Origin: Candidatus Hydrogenedentota bacterium
GTDB taxonomy: Bacteria > Hydrogenedentota > Hydrogenedentia > Hydrogenedentales > GCA-2746185
DNA: 33,187 nucleotides
Assembly: GCA_947486375.1 (NCBI GenBank)
Contig: CANKTP010000022.1
Span: forward strand, 1 to 33,187
Direction: 5' to 3'
Positions 10,748-19,496 of this stretch are shown one piece after another (positions within the stretch are counted from its first letter, which is position 1; each line of letters starts with the position of its first letter). Position numbers and translations under genes: made by a program. The notes below the pieces were generated by a model that saw only the letters and a list, made by a program, of their open reading frames with translations, did no database searches and was not told the origin of the DNA.

Positions 10748-11182
10748 TTAGCTAATAAATCGGATGGAAAAGGGGTAGTCATAGGACCGCCCCTCGCTGG
10801 CGCGAACGCCCGCCATGATGGCCAGCGCGGCTTGAATTAGTAGGACGAGTCCCGGCGCCCAGAAAAAGAGCCAACCGATAACCAGCCATTTCAGCACGAC
10901 TATCGTCATCCATGTGATGAAGTAAATGATCGATGCTGTGATTTGGAAATTGACGGCGTCACGTCCGGCCCTGTCGATGAACGGATGGTCTTCCCGTTTG
11001 GATAGCCAGAGGATTAGCGGTAAGAAGATGGCCGCACCAGGAATCCACGTAAAGCATGCCAATCCGCCCAGATGGCAAAACATGGCCCACTGCCGCGTCT
11101 TCCTATCGGGTATATAGAGATCTTCGTCGTACATGCTCGCCTCTCCCGCCCCGGACATGGGGCCGAGTTCCGTATCGTCCAA
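10748..11182 (-). CDS. DUF4870-like small membrane protein
   Basis: RKTRQWAMFCHLGGLACFTWIPGAAIFLPLILWLSKREDHPFIDRAGRDAVNFQITASIIYF; several TM helices. Confidence 0.85.
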   Translation of the reverse strand: MDDTELGPMSGAGEASMYDEDLYIPDRKTRQWAMFCHLGGLACFTWIPGAAIFLPLILWLSKREDHPFIDRAGRDAVNFQITASIIYFITWMTIVVLKWLVIGWLFFWAPGLVLLIQAALAIMAGVRASEGRSYDYPFSIRFIS

Positions 11183-11228
11183 TAAGACCAGCCCAACCGG
11201 ACTGCGGTTTTAATCGTTTCGGGGCCCC

Positions 11229-11246
11229 TTATCTTTATCTTTATCT
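11229..11246 (-). repeat. Three tandem copies of hexamer TTATCT (AGATAA on the coding strand)
   Basis: ttatct x3 spanning the stop codon of the 11241-12662 CDS. Confidence 0.9.
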
Positions 11247-12662
11247 TTGGTTGGCCGTCCGGACACGTTCGCTCAGGAGAAGGATGATATTCATCAATAA
11301 CTGAATCGACGCTTCGCTCGAAATCAGGTTGTGAAAAATGTCGTCGCTTAGGCCGACCAGGGTGGCGGGTTCAAGGGCGACCGCGGTGGCGCTTCGGGGT
11401 TCGTCACTGATCCAGGCCATTTCTCCCAGGATGTCGCCGGGTCCAAGGGTGGCAATACGCTTGTCGCCGTCGCGAATGTCCACTTTGCCGGCCAAGACCA
11501 CGTAGAGCTCGTCACTTTGGTCGCCCTTGTTGAAGACGACTTCACCGGCATTGAATTCGGTGGACATGCCGGAAGCGAAGACTTTGGCCACATCGTTGGA
11601 ACTCAGCCCGCGAAATAGTTCCATTCGACGGGTAAGCACTTCGTATGTCTCGCGCATGCTGTCGCGCATGACATCGAGCATTTCTTGCATCATGAAGGAA
11701 GCGGCCGGGACCGAAGGCGCCGGCGCGGGCGGCGCCGCGGCGGCCACTGGCACGACGGTGTCGCCAGTATCCATGAACGCATTCACGATGGAATTCCCGT
11801 CGACGGCCGCGAGCGGCGCGGCATCCGGCTCGAACCGGGCCAGGGGAAGGCCAGCGGCGGCGGGAGCGGATGCGGGCGAAATCGCCTCGATGGGGGCGGG
11901 AATTGGTTCCGCGATGACCGCTTCCGGGGAAGCCGACGCCGTCGAGGTCACTGAAGCCACCGGCGGGGCGGGCGCCGGCGAACTCTTCGGTCTTTCGACC
12001 GACTTCGGCCCGAGCCCAAAATCCGCCGCAGTCATCTCTCGCGGGGCCCCGGTTGGCATTTTTTCGCCGAATAACTTCTTCACCACGGCCTGATAATGGC
12101 TATAGGCGCACAGAATAGGCTTAATCCGCAGCTCGGGGTTCAACTCCCGGATTTTCTCCAAGGCCCTCGAGTCGAGCGGGTTCACCATGGCCACGGTCAA
12201 GTTCTTCGCCAACTTGTCGATCGGCAGCAGTTGGTACTCCAGGCACACCGTCTCGGGAATCAACGAAAACAAGCCCGGATCGATCAGGTAGTCGAGCAGG
12301 CTCAGGTGCGGAATTTTGCACTGTTTCGCAAGGAAGGTAATCAGGGAGTTCTCGTCGAAATATCGCAAATCGACCAGGATTTGACCCAAGAAGCCCCCTT
12401 GCGATTTCTGGACATTGATGGCTTCCTCGAGCTGGCCCTGGCTGATATGCCCCTGTTCGATTAGCACCTCGGCCAGGGAGCGCTGCTCGGGCACGGCTTC
12501 GGGTGCCGCGCGGCGAGGGACCGGTGGGGACGCGGGAGAAACCCCAGGACGAATCCCGCTTCCGGCAGCGACAGAGGCGGCCGGGACAACCGACGGGCGG
12601 GACGGTGCCGGGGCAGGCGCGGCGGCCTCGGGTGTCTTGTCCTTGCCCCACATGATGCGCAT
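11241..12662 (-). CDS. GspE-N/MshEN-like domain + low-complexity linker + cyclic-nucleotide-binding (Crp-like) domain protein
   Basis: N-term SLAEVLIEQGHISQGQLEEAINVQKSQGGFLGQILVDLRYFDENSLITFLAKQCKIPHLSL; C-term FRGLSSNDVAKVFASGMSTEFNAGEVVFNKGDQSDELYVVLAGKVDI...LGPGDILGEMAWISDEPRSATAVALEPATLVGL. Confidence 0.85.
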   Translation of the reverse strand: MRIMWGKDKTPEAAAPAPAPSRPSVVPAASVAAGSGIRPGVSPASPPVPRRAAPEAVPEQRSLAEVLIEQGHISQGQLEEAINVQKSQGGFLGQILVDLRYFDENSLITFLAKQCKIPHLSLLDYLIDPGLFSLIPETVCLEYQLLPIDKLAKNLTVAMVNPLDSRALEKIRELNPELRIKPILCAYSHYQAVVKKLFGEKMPTGAPREMTAADFGLGPKSVERPKSSPAPAPPVASVTSTASASPEAVIAEPIPAPIEAISPASAPAAAGLPLARFEPDAAPLAAVDGNSIVNAFMDTGDTVVPVAAAAPPAPAPSVPAASFMMQEMLDVMRDSMRETYEVLTRRMELFRGLSSNDVAKVFASGMSTEFNAGEVVFNKGDQSDELYVVLAGKVDIRDGDKRIATLGPGDILGEMAWISDEPRSATAVALEPATLVGLSDDIFHNLISSEASIQLLMNIILLLSERVRTANQR

Positions 12663-12796
12663 GTCAATTCACCTCAAACGATTTGGTCGAAAAAAACCGG
12701 GGCCCGGGATAGATAGCTTCGATTGACCGCAAGTAGCCGACCCTGATTTTATCATGCGTCCGGATGTTCATCAATTCGGCGCGAATCCGCGCGCCG

Positions 12797-12825
12797 TTGA
12801 TTCCCGCAGGCATACGGCCTAGAAT
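12797..12825 (+). promoter_or_regulatory. Promoter TTGATT-17-TAGAAT of MNT/HEPN module 1
   Basis: -35 12797-12802, -10 12820-12825. Confidence 0.65.
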
Positions 12826-12866
12826 CGGCCTTTCCGTGTGTGTTGTCCGAACGATGACGAGGCCCC

Positions 12867-13199
12867 ATGTCCACCGCATCCAAACTCGATTGCAAGGAAA
12901 TCCTCAAGGCCGTCCGCGCCATCCTCGAGCCGATGTACGGGGAGCGGCTTCGCGGTTTGGTGTTGTATGGCTCCGTCGCGCGGGGGGATTACGATGAGGA
13001 CAGCGACGTGGATATTTTGGTGTTGCTGGATGAAGTGGGTAAGTATGGGGAAGAGATGCGGCGGCTTGGGACCATTCTGTATCCGCTTGCCTTGGGAGTC
13101 GATCACCGGATTAGCGCCAAGCCCGTGGCGGAGGCCGCATATCGACACGGAGAGATTCCGTTATATGTGAACGCGAGGCACGAGGGTATTGCAGGGTGA
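12867..13199 (+). CDS. MNT-type nucleotidyltransferase (module 1, putative antitoxin)
   Basis: LRGLVLYGSVARGDYDEDSDVDILVLL: GSxxRGxxxxxSDxD motif. Confidence 0.9.
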   Translation: MSTASKLDCKEILKAVRAILEPMYGERLRGLVLYGSVARGDYDEDSDVDILVLLDEVGKYGEEMRRLGTILYPLALGVDHRISAKPVAEAAYRHGEIPLYVNARHEGIAG

Positions 13200-13585
13200 T
13201 TGAGAGGGCACGGGCACACTGGGATAAGGCCTTGAGATTCTTGGCCACCGCGCGCGACGAATCCGATACGGATGTGGACTCTGCCGTGTCTCGGGCCTAT
13301 TACGCATCATTCCACGGGGTCTCCGCACTCTTTGCGTTGAGGGGTCAAGAATTTGCAAAACACGCCCACATCCGGTCCGCCTTGCATTTGCACCTCATCA
13401 AGACAGGCGAGTGGCCAACACCCCTCGGTTCGGATTACGACAAGCTCCTCGATCTTCGCGAGTCGGGCGACTATGGCGTGGAGATGGAGGTGGATTTTGA
13501 CGATGCCGTGTTTGCCGTCGATGCTGCAGCGCGAATTCTCGAAATGGTCCGCAGGAGCCACCCGGACATCTTCACGGAGGGCTGA
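13196..13585 (+). CDS. HEPN-domain protein (module 1, putative toxin)
   Basis: SRAYYASFHGVSALFALRGQEFAKHAHIRSALHLHLIKTGEWP...LLDLRESGDYG resembles the HEPN (PF05168) pattern; GTG start overlaps the MNT stop (GTGA). Confidence 0.87.
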   Translation: MIERARAHWDKALRFLATARDESDTDVDSAVSRAYYASFHGVSALFALRGQEFAKHAHIRSALHLHLIKTGEWPTPLGSDYDKLLDLRESGDYGVEMEVDFDDAVFAVDAAARILEMVRRSHPDIFTEG

Positions 13586-13691
13586 CCCGTTGTATTCGGA
13601 ATGCTCTCGAACCCGATGGATCGGGGAACCCGGGGTAGCCGCCTGCGGAATGGCGGTATGCATGGTCGCGCTGTCCAATGTCCGCGGGCCG

Positions 13692-13720
13692 TTGACTCAA
13701 CCCGGTGTCCGGCCTAGAAT
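13692..13720 (+). promoter_or_regulatory. Promoter TTGACT-17-TAGAAT of MNT/HEPN module 2
   Basis: -35 13692-13697, -10 13715-13720; shares CCGGCCTAGAAT / ACGGCCTAGAAT context with module 1. Confidence 0.65.
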
Positions 13721-13772
13721 GACTTCGGGCACAATTTCCCCCAATGCGTTGTCCAGATAGTGACGAGGTCCC

Positions 13773-14108
13773 ATGTCGACCGCAGCCAAGCTCGATTGCA
13801 AGGAAATTCTCAAGGCCGTCCGCGCCATCCTCGAGCCGATGTATGGGGAGCGGCTTCGCGGGTTGGTGTTGTATGGTTCCGTCGCGCGGGGGGATTATGA
13901 TGAGGATAGCGACGTGGATATCCTTGTGTTACTAAGCGACGTGGGGAATTTTGGGGAGGAACTCTGGCGCCTTGTGGGGGCGGTATACGATTTGTCTTGG
14001 GAAAAACTTGGGCGACCGATTAGCGTGAAGCCCGTGTCTGAAGACATATTCAAGTCCTCACTGTACCCACTCTATGTGAATGCGAGGCGGGAAGGAATTG
14101 CAGGGTGA
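13773..14108 (+). CDS. MNT-type nucleotidyltransferase (module 2, putative antitoxin)
   Basis: 53 of the first 54 residues identical to module 1; GSVARGDYDEDSDVD motif. Confidence 0.9.
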   Translation: MSTAAKLDCKEILKAVRAILEPMYGERLRGLVLYGSVARGDYDEDSDVDILVLLSDVGNFGEELWRLVGAVYDLSWEKLGRPISVKPVSEDIFKSSLYPLYVNARREGIAG

Positions 14109-14494
14109 GCGAAATTGCCAGGGCGCTTTGGGAAAGGGCCGAAGAGGCGCTGGCGATTGCACGCATGGCGGTGGAGTTGGGGCCAAATTCCTCCGCCTCC
14201 CGCTCCTACTATGCTGCATTCCAAGCGCTAAGCGCCTATTTCGCGCTGCGCGGCAAGACATTCACGAAGCATGCCCAACTGCGCGCGGCATTCCATACAG
14301 ATCTCGTAAGACCGGGTGTGTGGCCCAAAAGTTTCGCCGAAGACTTTGGACGTCTCTGGGAGTCCCGCCAGACTGGTGACTATGGCGATATCCAGAAGAT
14401 CGACTCGGCTACCGCCTTGCGCGCCGTCGATGCGGCCACGAGGATTCTCGACAAAGTCCGTGCGAGTCACCCGGATATCTTCGGCGACGCTTGA
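14105..14494 (+). CDS. HEPN-domain protein (module 2, putative toxin)
   Basis: SRSYYAAFQALSAYFALRGKTFTKHAQLRAAFHTDLVRPGVWP...RQTGDYGD; GTGA overlap with MNT2. Confidence 0.87.
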   Translation: MSEIARALWERAEEALAIARMAVELGPNSSASRSYYAAFQALSAYFALRGKTFTKHAQLRAAFHTDLVRPGVWPKSFAEDFGRLWESRQTGDYGDIQKIDSATALRAVDAATRILDKVRASHPDIFGDA

Positions 14495-14549
14495 GCGCGT
14501 AGGCGCTACTCTTTCCGTTCTTAGATACTCAACGGCGACGGAGAACGTG

Positions 14550-14795
14550 ATGGACGAGAACCACCCCGTGACAGTGATTATCGGAGTGGTTGTCCTTGTG
14601 CTGATGAACCCGATTTCGATGGCGGTGTCGCACGTGGCGCTGATTCTGGCGGGGCTTCAGAAGTTTTCGGGATCGATCGATGTGGCCGGCGAAAGCGGCT
14701 CCCGCCGCAGGGCGAAGAAGACGGGACTGGTTGCGTTGATTGGGCTCGTTGTCGTTCAGTGGGTATTTTGGACCCAATCAGGAGGGATCATCTGA
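14550..14795 (+). CDS. Small membrane protein (81 aa, two predicted TM segments)
   Basis: MDENHPVTVIIGVVVLVLMNPISMAVSHVALILAGLQKFSGSIDVAGESGSRRRAKKTGLVALIGLVVVQWVFWTQSGGII; hydrophobicity pattern only. Confidence 0.45.
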   Translation: MDENHPVTVIIGVVVLVLMNPISMAVSHVALILAGLQKFSGSIDVAGESGSRRRAKKTGLVALIGLVVVQWVFWTQSGGII

Positions 14796-14848
14796 ACGCG
14801 CGATGACGTTTGGCGAATTGGGGCACGAGAATTGACGAGGCCGACGGA

Positions 14849-14870
14849 GGGCAGACACATAGGTCTGCCC
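14849..14870. repeat. REP-like palindrome GGGCAGAC-ACATAG-GTCTGCCC
   Basis: Perfect 8-bp inverted repeat with 6-nt loop at the convergent end of two transcription units. Confidence 0.6.
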
Positions 14871-14887
14871 CTACGGAGTTCGTAGCG

Positions 14888-16318
14888 CTACGCAAGAATC
14901 TCCCTTACGACGTGCGCGGGTTCGACGCCGGTTAGGCGGGCGTCGAGGCCTTGGAAGCGGTAGGTGAAGCGGGAGTGGTCGAAGCCGAGTTGGTTGAGCA
15001 GGGTGGCGTGTAGATCGTGTACATGGACGCGCCCGCTGCCGACGTTGAAGCCTAGGTCGTCGCTTTCGCCGTAACTGATGCCGGGCTTGAACCCACCGCC
15101 GGCGACCCACATGGTGAAGGCGTTGGGATGGTGATCGCGGCCGTCGTCGCCGTCGCCTTGGACCATCGGGGTTCGTCCGAACTCGCCGCCCCAGACGACG
15201 ATGGTGTCCTCGAGCAGGCCGCGGGCCTTGAGGTCCTTGACGAGCGCGGCGCAGGCCTGGTCGGTGTTCTTGCAGTTCTTCTTGAGGTCCGCGCGCAGGT
15301 TGCCGTGCTGGTCCCAGGCCTCGTGGAAGAGTTGGACGAACCGCACGCCGCGCTCGACCAGGCGCCGCGCGAGGATGCAATTTTTTGCGAAGGACGGGAC
15401 TCCGGGTTCCGCGCCGTACATCTCGAGGATGTGCGCGGGTTCCTTCGAGATGTCCATCAGGTCGGGCGTGCTGGCCTGCATGCGGAACGCGAGCTCGTAG
15501 GAATCGATGCGCGTGGCGATCTCGGGATCGCCCATCACGTCGAGGCGGCGTCCGTTGAGTTGGCCGAGGGTGTCGAGCGTGTCGCGCTGGACCTGGTTGT
15601 CGACGCCGCCGGGGTTCGACAGGTACATGACCGGGTCGCCGGTGGTGCGGAACATGCAGCCCTCGTGGACCGACGGCAGGAAGCCGCTGCTCCACACGGC
15701 GGAACCGCCGCTCGGGCCTTTCGATCCTGAACTGAACACGACGAAGGCGGGGAGGTCTTTGTTCTCCGTGCCGAGACCGTAGCTGGCCCAGGACCCGAAA
15801 CTCGGGCGTCCGAATTGCTGCGAGCCGGTGCTCATGAGGACCTGCGCGGGGGCGTGGTTGAAGGCGTCCGTGGTCATGCTCTTGACGATCGTGATGTCGT
15901 CGACGATGCTCGCGAGATGCGGCATGAGTTCCGAGACCCACGCGCCGCCTTGGCCGTGTTGCGCGAAGTTGAAGCGCGTCCCGAGCAGCCGCGAATTCGG
16001 GTTGATGAAGGCCGCGCGGTATCCCTTCAGCAATTCGGGCGGCGGCAGGGTGCCGTCGAACTTGGTCAGGATCGGCTTGTGGTCGAGCAACTCGAACTGG
16101 CTCGGCGCGCCCGCCATGAAGAGATAGATGACGCGCTTGGCGCGCGGGGCGAAGTGGGGCGTCTTGATACCGACACCGCCCTCGCGGGCCATGGCCATCG
16201 GCGCGAGCATGTCGCTGAGCGCGAGCGTCCCAAGGCCGACCCCGCATTGCTGCAAAAACCAGCGGCGCGCGATTTGAGGACCGGCGGGATTCGTCCCGGG
16301 CGTATTTCCTTCAGGCAT
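14888..16318 (-). CDS. DUF1501 domain-containing protein (Tat-type signal)
   Basis: IARRWFLQQCGVGLGTLALSDML; RAKRVIYLFMAGAPSQFELLDHKP; VWGGEFGRTPMVQGDGDDGRDHHPNAFTMWVAGGG. Confidence 0.94.
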   Translation of the reverse strand: MPEGNTPGTNPAGPQIARRWFLQQCGVGLGTLALSDMLAPMAMAREGGVGIKTPHFAPRAKRVIYLFMAGAPSQFELLDHKPILTKFDGTLPPPELLKGYRAAFINPNSRLLGTRFNFAQHGQGGAWVSELMPHLASIVDDITIVKSMTTDAFNHAPAQVLMSTGSQQFGRPSFGSWASYGLGTENKDLPAFVVFSSGSKGPSGGSAVWSSGFLPSVHEGCMFRTTGDPVMYLSNPGGVDNQVQRDTLDTLGQLNGRRLDVMGDPEIATRIDSYELAFRMQASTPDLMDISKEPAHILEMYGAEPGVPSFAKNCILARRLVERGVRFVQLFHEAWDQHGNLRADLKKNCKNTDQACAALVKDLKARGLLEDTIVVWGGEFGRTPMVQGDGDDGRDHHPNAFTMWVAGGGFKPGISYGESDDLGFNVGSGRVHVHDLHATLLNQLGFDHSRFTYRFQGLDARLTGVEPAHVVREILA

Positions 16319-16341
16319 GACGGTACTCCTGTTACTCGCGG

Positions 16342-19300
16342 CTATTGCCGCGTGATTGTTTCATCGAGATTGAGAATGATTCGCGCTGTCAGCGTCCATG
16401 CGGCCCACTCGGCCGCATCGTGCTGGGTATCGGCGGCGGTCACGATGGAGGCGGGCGTCAATTCGCCGCCGGCGATTCGTTCGCGTTGCTTCGCGAGAAA
16501 TTGTTCGAGCGCCGCGACTTCTGAATCCTCGGGCGGACGGTTCACGCAGCGGCGGAAGGCGTATTCGATGCGCGAGCGCGTCGTGGCGCCGCCCTCGGCA
16601 AGGGTTCGATCGGCCAGTTGTTTTGCGCATTCGAAGAAGAGCGGCTCGTTCAGCGTCGTCAGCGCCTGAAGCGGCGAATTGCTGCGCGAACGCCGGGTAC
16701 ACGGGGCGTCGCCCGGCGGCGTGTCGAAGGTCTGCAACGCGGGATAAGGCACGCTGCGGAACCTGAACGTGTACAACGCGCGGCGGTATTTGGCGTTCCC
16801 TTGCGCGGTGGTCCATGTCTTCGGTCCGTAGCTCGCGGGCGGCTGGAAGAGATAGTCCGGCGCGGGTGGATATACGCTCGGGCCACCAACGGCCGGATTT
16901 AACAGACCGCTCGCGGCAAGGGCGACGTCGCGCACGGTCTCGCCGTCGACCCGGTACCGTGCGCCCCGCGCGACCAGCGTGTTGTAGGGATCGCGTTCGA
17001 GCATTTCCGGTGTCGACTTCGACGACTGCCGATACGTCGCCGAGGACACGATCAATCGCTGGAGCGCCTTGATGTCCCAATCGGAATCCATGAACTCGAC
17101 CGCGAGCCAATCGAGCAATTCCGGGTGCGAGGGCGCATCGCCCTGGGTGCCGAGGTCGGAGGAGGTGGGCACGATGCCCGTCCCGAAATATTGTTGCCAT
17201 GCTCGATTGACGAAGGCGCGCGCGGTGGTCGGCGATGCCTTTGACACCGTCCACTGTGCGAAGTCCAACCGGCTCGGATTGCCCTTTACGTCCAGTGCAT
17301 GGAGGAATGACGGGACGCCGGGTTCGACCGATTCGGCCGGGCTGAGGAAATCGCCGCGTTCGAGCCGGTGTGTCAGCCGCGGCGTGTCGCGTTCCGCCAA
17401 CACGAGCTGGGTTGCCCCTTGCGGAAGCGCGCGCCGGAGCGCATCGATGCGGTTATTCGCCATCGCGAATTCGGGAAGCGTCGAGCGCCAATGGCTGAAC
17501 AGGGCGCGTTGATCGGCCTCGCTCCGCTTGTCCGGCGCGAGGCCCAAGATCGCCTGGATTTGCGGTGGCAGCACCTTGTCAGGCAGGGTCGCGTCGCCGG
17601 TCACCGAGATTCGGAACCGGCCGAGGTTGTTGTTCTGGTTGTCGTCGCTGTTCTCGCCGCCGTGTTGCTGGCCGAGGCGGAAGGCGAGCATCATTCCGAA
17701 CTCGACCGTGAGCGGTTCCGCGAGCGTGAAGATCGCCGTGTGCGCTTCGTTGCGCCGCTCGGGATCGATGTCCGTGGTCCAGGCCGTCTCCGCCTTGTCG
17801 TCGATGGCCATCTCGATGGGCCCGGTCACGCGGTTCTTCTTGTCGCCGTCGGGATATTCCGGACCAAGGGGCGCCTGCGGCGGATTGATGTCCGCGATAG
17901 CGGAGGCGATCTTCACCTCGCTCCACTTCGAGAAGTCCGCGATCGGCAACGTCTCGGGCCCCACCCGCATCTCGAAATTCGACAGCGCGCTGGTGCCGTA
18001 GACGGATCGTCCCGGGCCGCCCCGCGGAAGGTTCGGATCGGGCAACAGCTCAAGCCGGATGGCCGTGATGCGCGCAAGGTTGACCGTGGCCGTCGCCTTG
18101 GGCTGAAACTGCGTCGGCGCGTAGCCCTGGGCGAGAAACGAACCATCTTCCTGCGGAATGAACTTTTGGCCGCCGTCCGACGAGGCGTCGAAATTGAGCG
18201 CGACCGTTTCCCATTTCGGATTTGGGATGGCCTTCGCCTCCGCTTCCCATTTGGCCATGCGCTCCGGCCAGTCCGTGTTGGCCTCCTTGATGCCCCGCTC
18301 GATCTCGTCGATCAGTGCCGCGATGGCCTCGCGCTGGTTCTCTTCCTCGGGCGAATAGACCGTGATGCAGGACTCGTGCGCGTTGTTGAGAAAGGACAGC
18401 GTACGGTAGTAGTCGGTATGCGTGAGCGGGTCGTATTTGTGTGTGTGGCATTGGGCGCACTGGATGGTCAGGCCGAGCACGGCCCGCCCAATGATGTCCA
18501 TGCGGTTGAACTGCGCCTCCATGCGGAATTGTTCCGGATCGATCCCGCCTTCCTCGTTGATCATGCTGTTGCGCAGGAAGCCGGTGGCCACGCGATCGTC
18601 CTGCGTGGCATTCGGGAGCATGTCGCCCGCGATCTGCTCGACCACGAAACGGTCGTAGGGCATGTTGTCGTTGAAGGCGCCGATCACCCAGTCCCGCCAC
18701 GCGTATACCTGCCGGGGCTTGTCCTTTTCGAAGCCGTCGGAGTCAGCATACTGCGCCGCGTCGAGCCACGCGCGCGCCCAGCGTTCGCCGTAGTGGGGCG
18801 ACGCGAGCAAACGGTCGACATAGGCGGCGTACCAATTCTCGCCATCGGCGGCGATTTGCTTCATGTCGTCGAGCGATGGCGGAAGCCCGGTGAGGTCGAG
18901 GCTGAGGCGACGCGCGAGCGTCTCGCGATCGGCCTCGGGCGAGGGCGCGAGGCCTTCCGATTCGAGACGCTGGAGAACGAAGTTGTCGATGGGATTGCGT
19001 GTCCATGCGGAATTGCTTACGCCGGGAACGACGGGACGTTGCGGGGTCTCGAACGACCAATGGGCCGCATACGACGCGCCCTCGTTTATCCATTGCCGGA
19101 GCAAGGCCACATGTTCCGGCGGCAAGGCGTCGCCTTTCGCCGGCATGCGTTCGTCCGGATCCGTGTGGGTGATGCGTTTGAGGAGTTCGCTCTGGTCCGC
19201 CTTGCCGGGGACGATGACCGCGTGGCCCTCGCGATCGGCGAAGACGTTCTCGGTGGTGTCGAGTCGGAGTTTCGCCTTGCGCGCCTCGTCGTCCGGCCCG

Positions 19301-19434
19301 TGGCACTGGAAACAGTTCTTGCTGAGGATGGGCCGAATCTGGCGGTCATAGGATATCTTGCCGTCGGCCGCGGCAGCGATTGCGGGCAAAACAAGGCCCA
19401 ACGTGCCAGCCAATGCGAGGATTCGAGGGTACAT
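16342..19434 (-). CDS. Planctomycete-type cytochrome c (PSC1) + DUF1549 + DUF1553 protein
   Basis: Signal peptide; YDRQIRPILSKNCFQCHGPDDEARKAKLRLDT; DLTGLPPSLDD; ERWARAWLDAAQYADSDGFEKDKPR; AQCHTHKYDP; RAFVNRAWQQYFGTGIV; RRSRSNSPLQALTTLNEPLF. Start set at internal Met because the ORF-track start (19494) falls next to the -10. Confidence 0.93.
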   Translation of the reverse strand: MYPRILALAGTLGLVLPAIAAAADGKISYDRQIRPILSKNCFQCHGPDDEARKAKLRLDTTENVFADREGHAVIVPGKADQSELLKRITHTDPDERMPAKGDALPPEHVALLRQWINEGASYAAHWSFETPQRPVVPGVSNSAWTRNPIDNFVLQRLESEGLAPSPEADRETLARRLSLDLTGLPPSLDDMKQIAADGENWYAAYVDRLLASPHYGERWARAWLDAAQYADSDGFEKDKPRQVYAWRDWVIGAFNDNMPYDRFVVEQIAGDMLPNATQDDRVATGFLRNSMINEEGGIDPEQFRMEAQFNRMDIIGRAVLGLTIQCAQCHTHKYDPLTHTDYYRTLSFLNNAHESCITVYSPEEENQREAIAALIDEIERGIKEANTDWPERMAKWEAEAKAIPNPKWETVALNFDASSDGGQKFIPQEDGSFLAQGYAPTQFQPKATATVNLARITAIRLELLPDPNLPRGGPGRSVYGTSALSNFEMRVGPETLPIADFSKWSEVKIASAIADINPPQAPLGPEYPDGDKKNRVTGPIEMAIDDKAETAWTTDIDPERRNEAHTAIFTLAEPLTVEFGMMLAFRLGQQHGGENSDDNQNNNLGRFRISVTGDATLPDKVLPPQIQAILGLAPDKRSEADQRALFSHWRSTLPEFAMANNRIDALRRALPQGATQLVLAERDTPRLTHRLERGDFLSPAESVEPGVPSFLHALDVKGNPSRLDFAQWTVSKASPTTARAFVNRAWQQYFGTGIVPTSSDLGTQGDAPSHPELLDWLAVEFMDSDWDIKALQRLIVSSATYRQSSKSTPEMLERDPYNTLVARGARYRVDGETVRDVALAASGLLNPAVGGPSVYPPAPDYLFQPPASYGPKTWTTAQGNAKYRRALYTFRFRSVPYPALQTFDTPPGDAPCTRRSRSNSPLQALTTLNEPLFFECAKQLADRTLAEGGATTRSRIEYAFRRCVNRPPEDSEVAALEQFLAKQRERIAGGELTPASIVTAADTQHDAAEWAAWTLTARIILNLDETITRQ

Positions 19435-19496
19435 TGCGCGCAATCCAGAAACTCCCTGAAGAATCGACCTGTACTGTCCAATAGGAACGATCACCC

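Noticed and set aside
12838-13170. Alternative-frame ORFs MCCPNDDEAPCPPHP... and MRCPDSDEVPCRPQP... (13744-13935) that look conserved
   Set aside because: Their similarity follows from nucleotide identity of the duplicated MNT core; the true frame has the catalytic motif and the substitutions there are synonymous.
14871-16247. 458-aa minus-strand ORF
   Set aside because: Shifted frame of the DUF1501 gene, Arg/Pro/His-rich.
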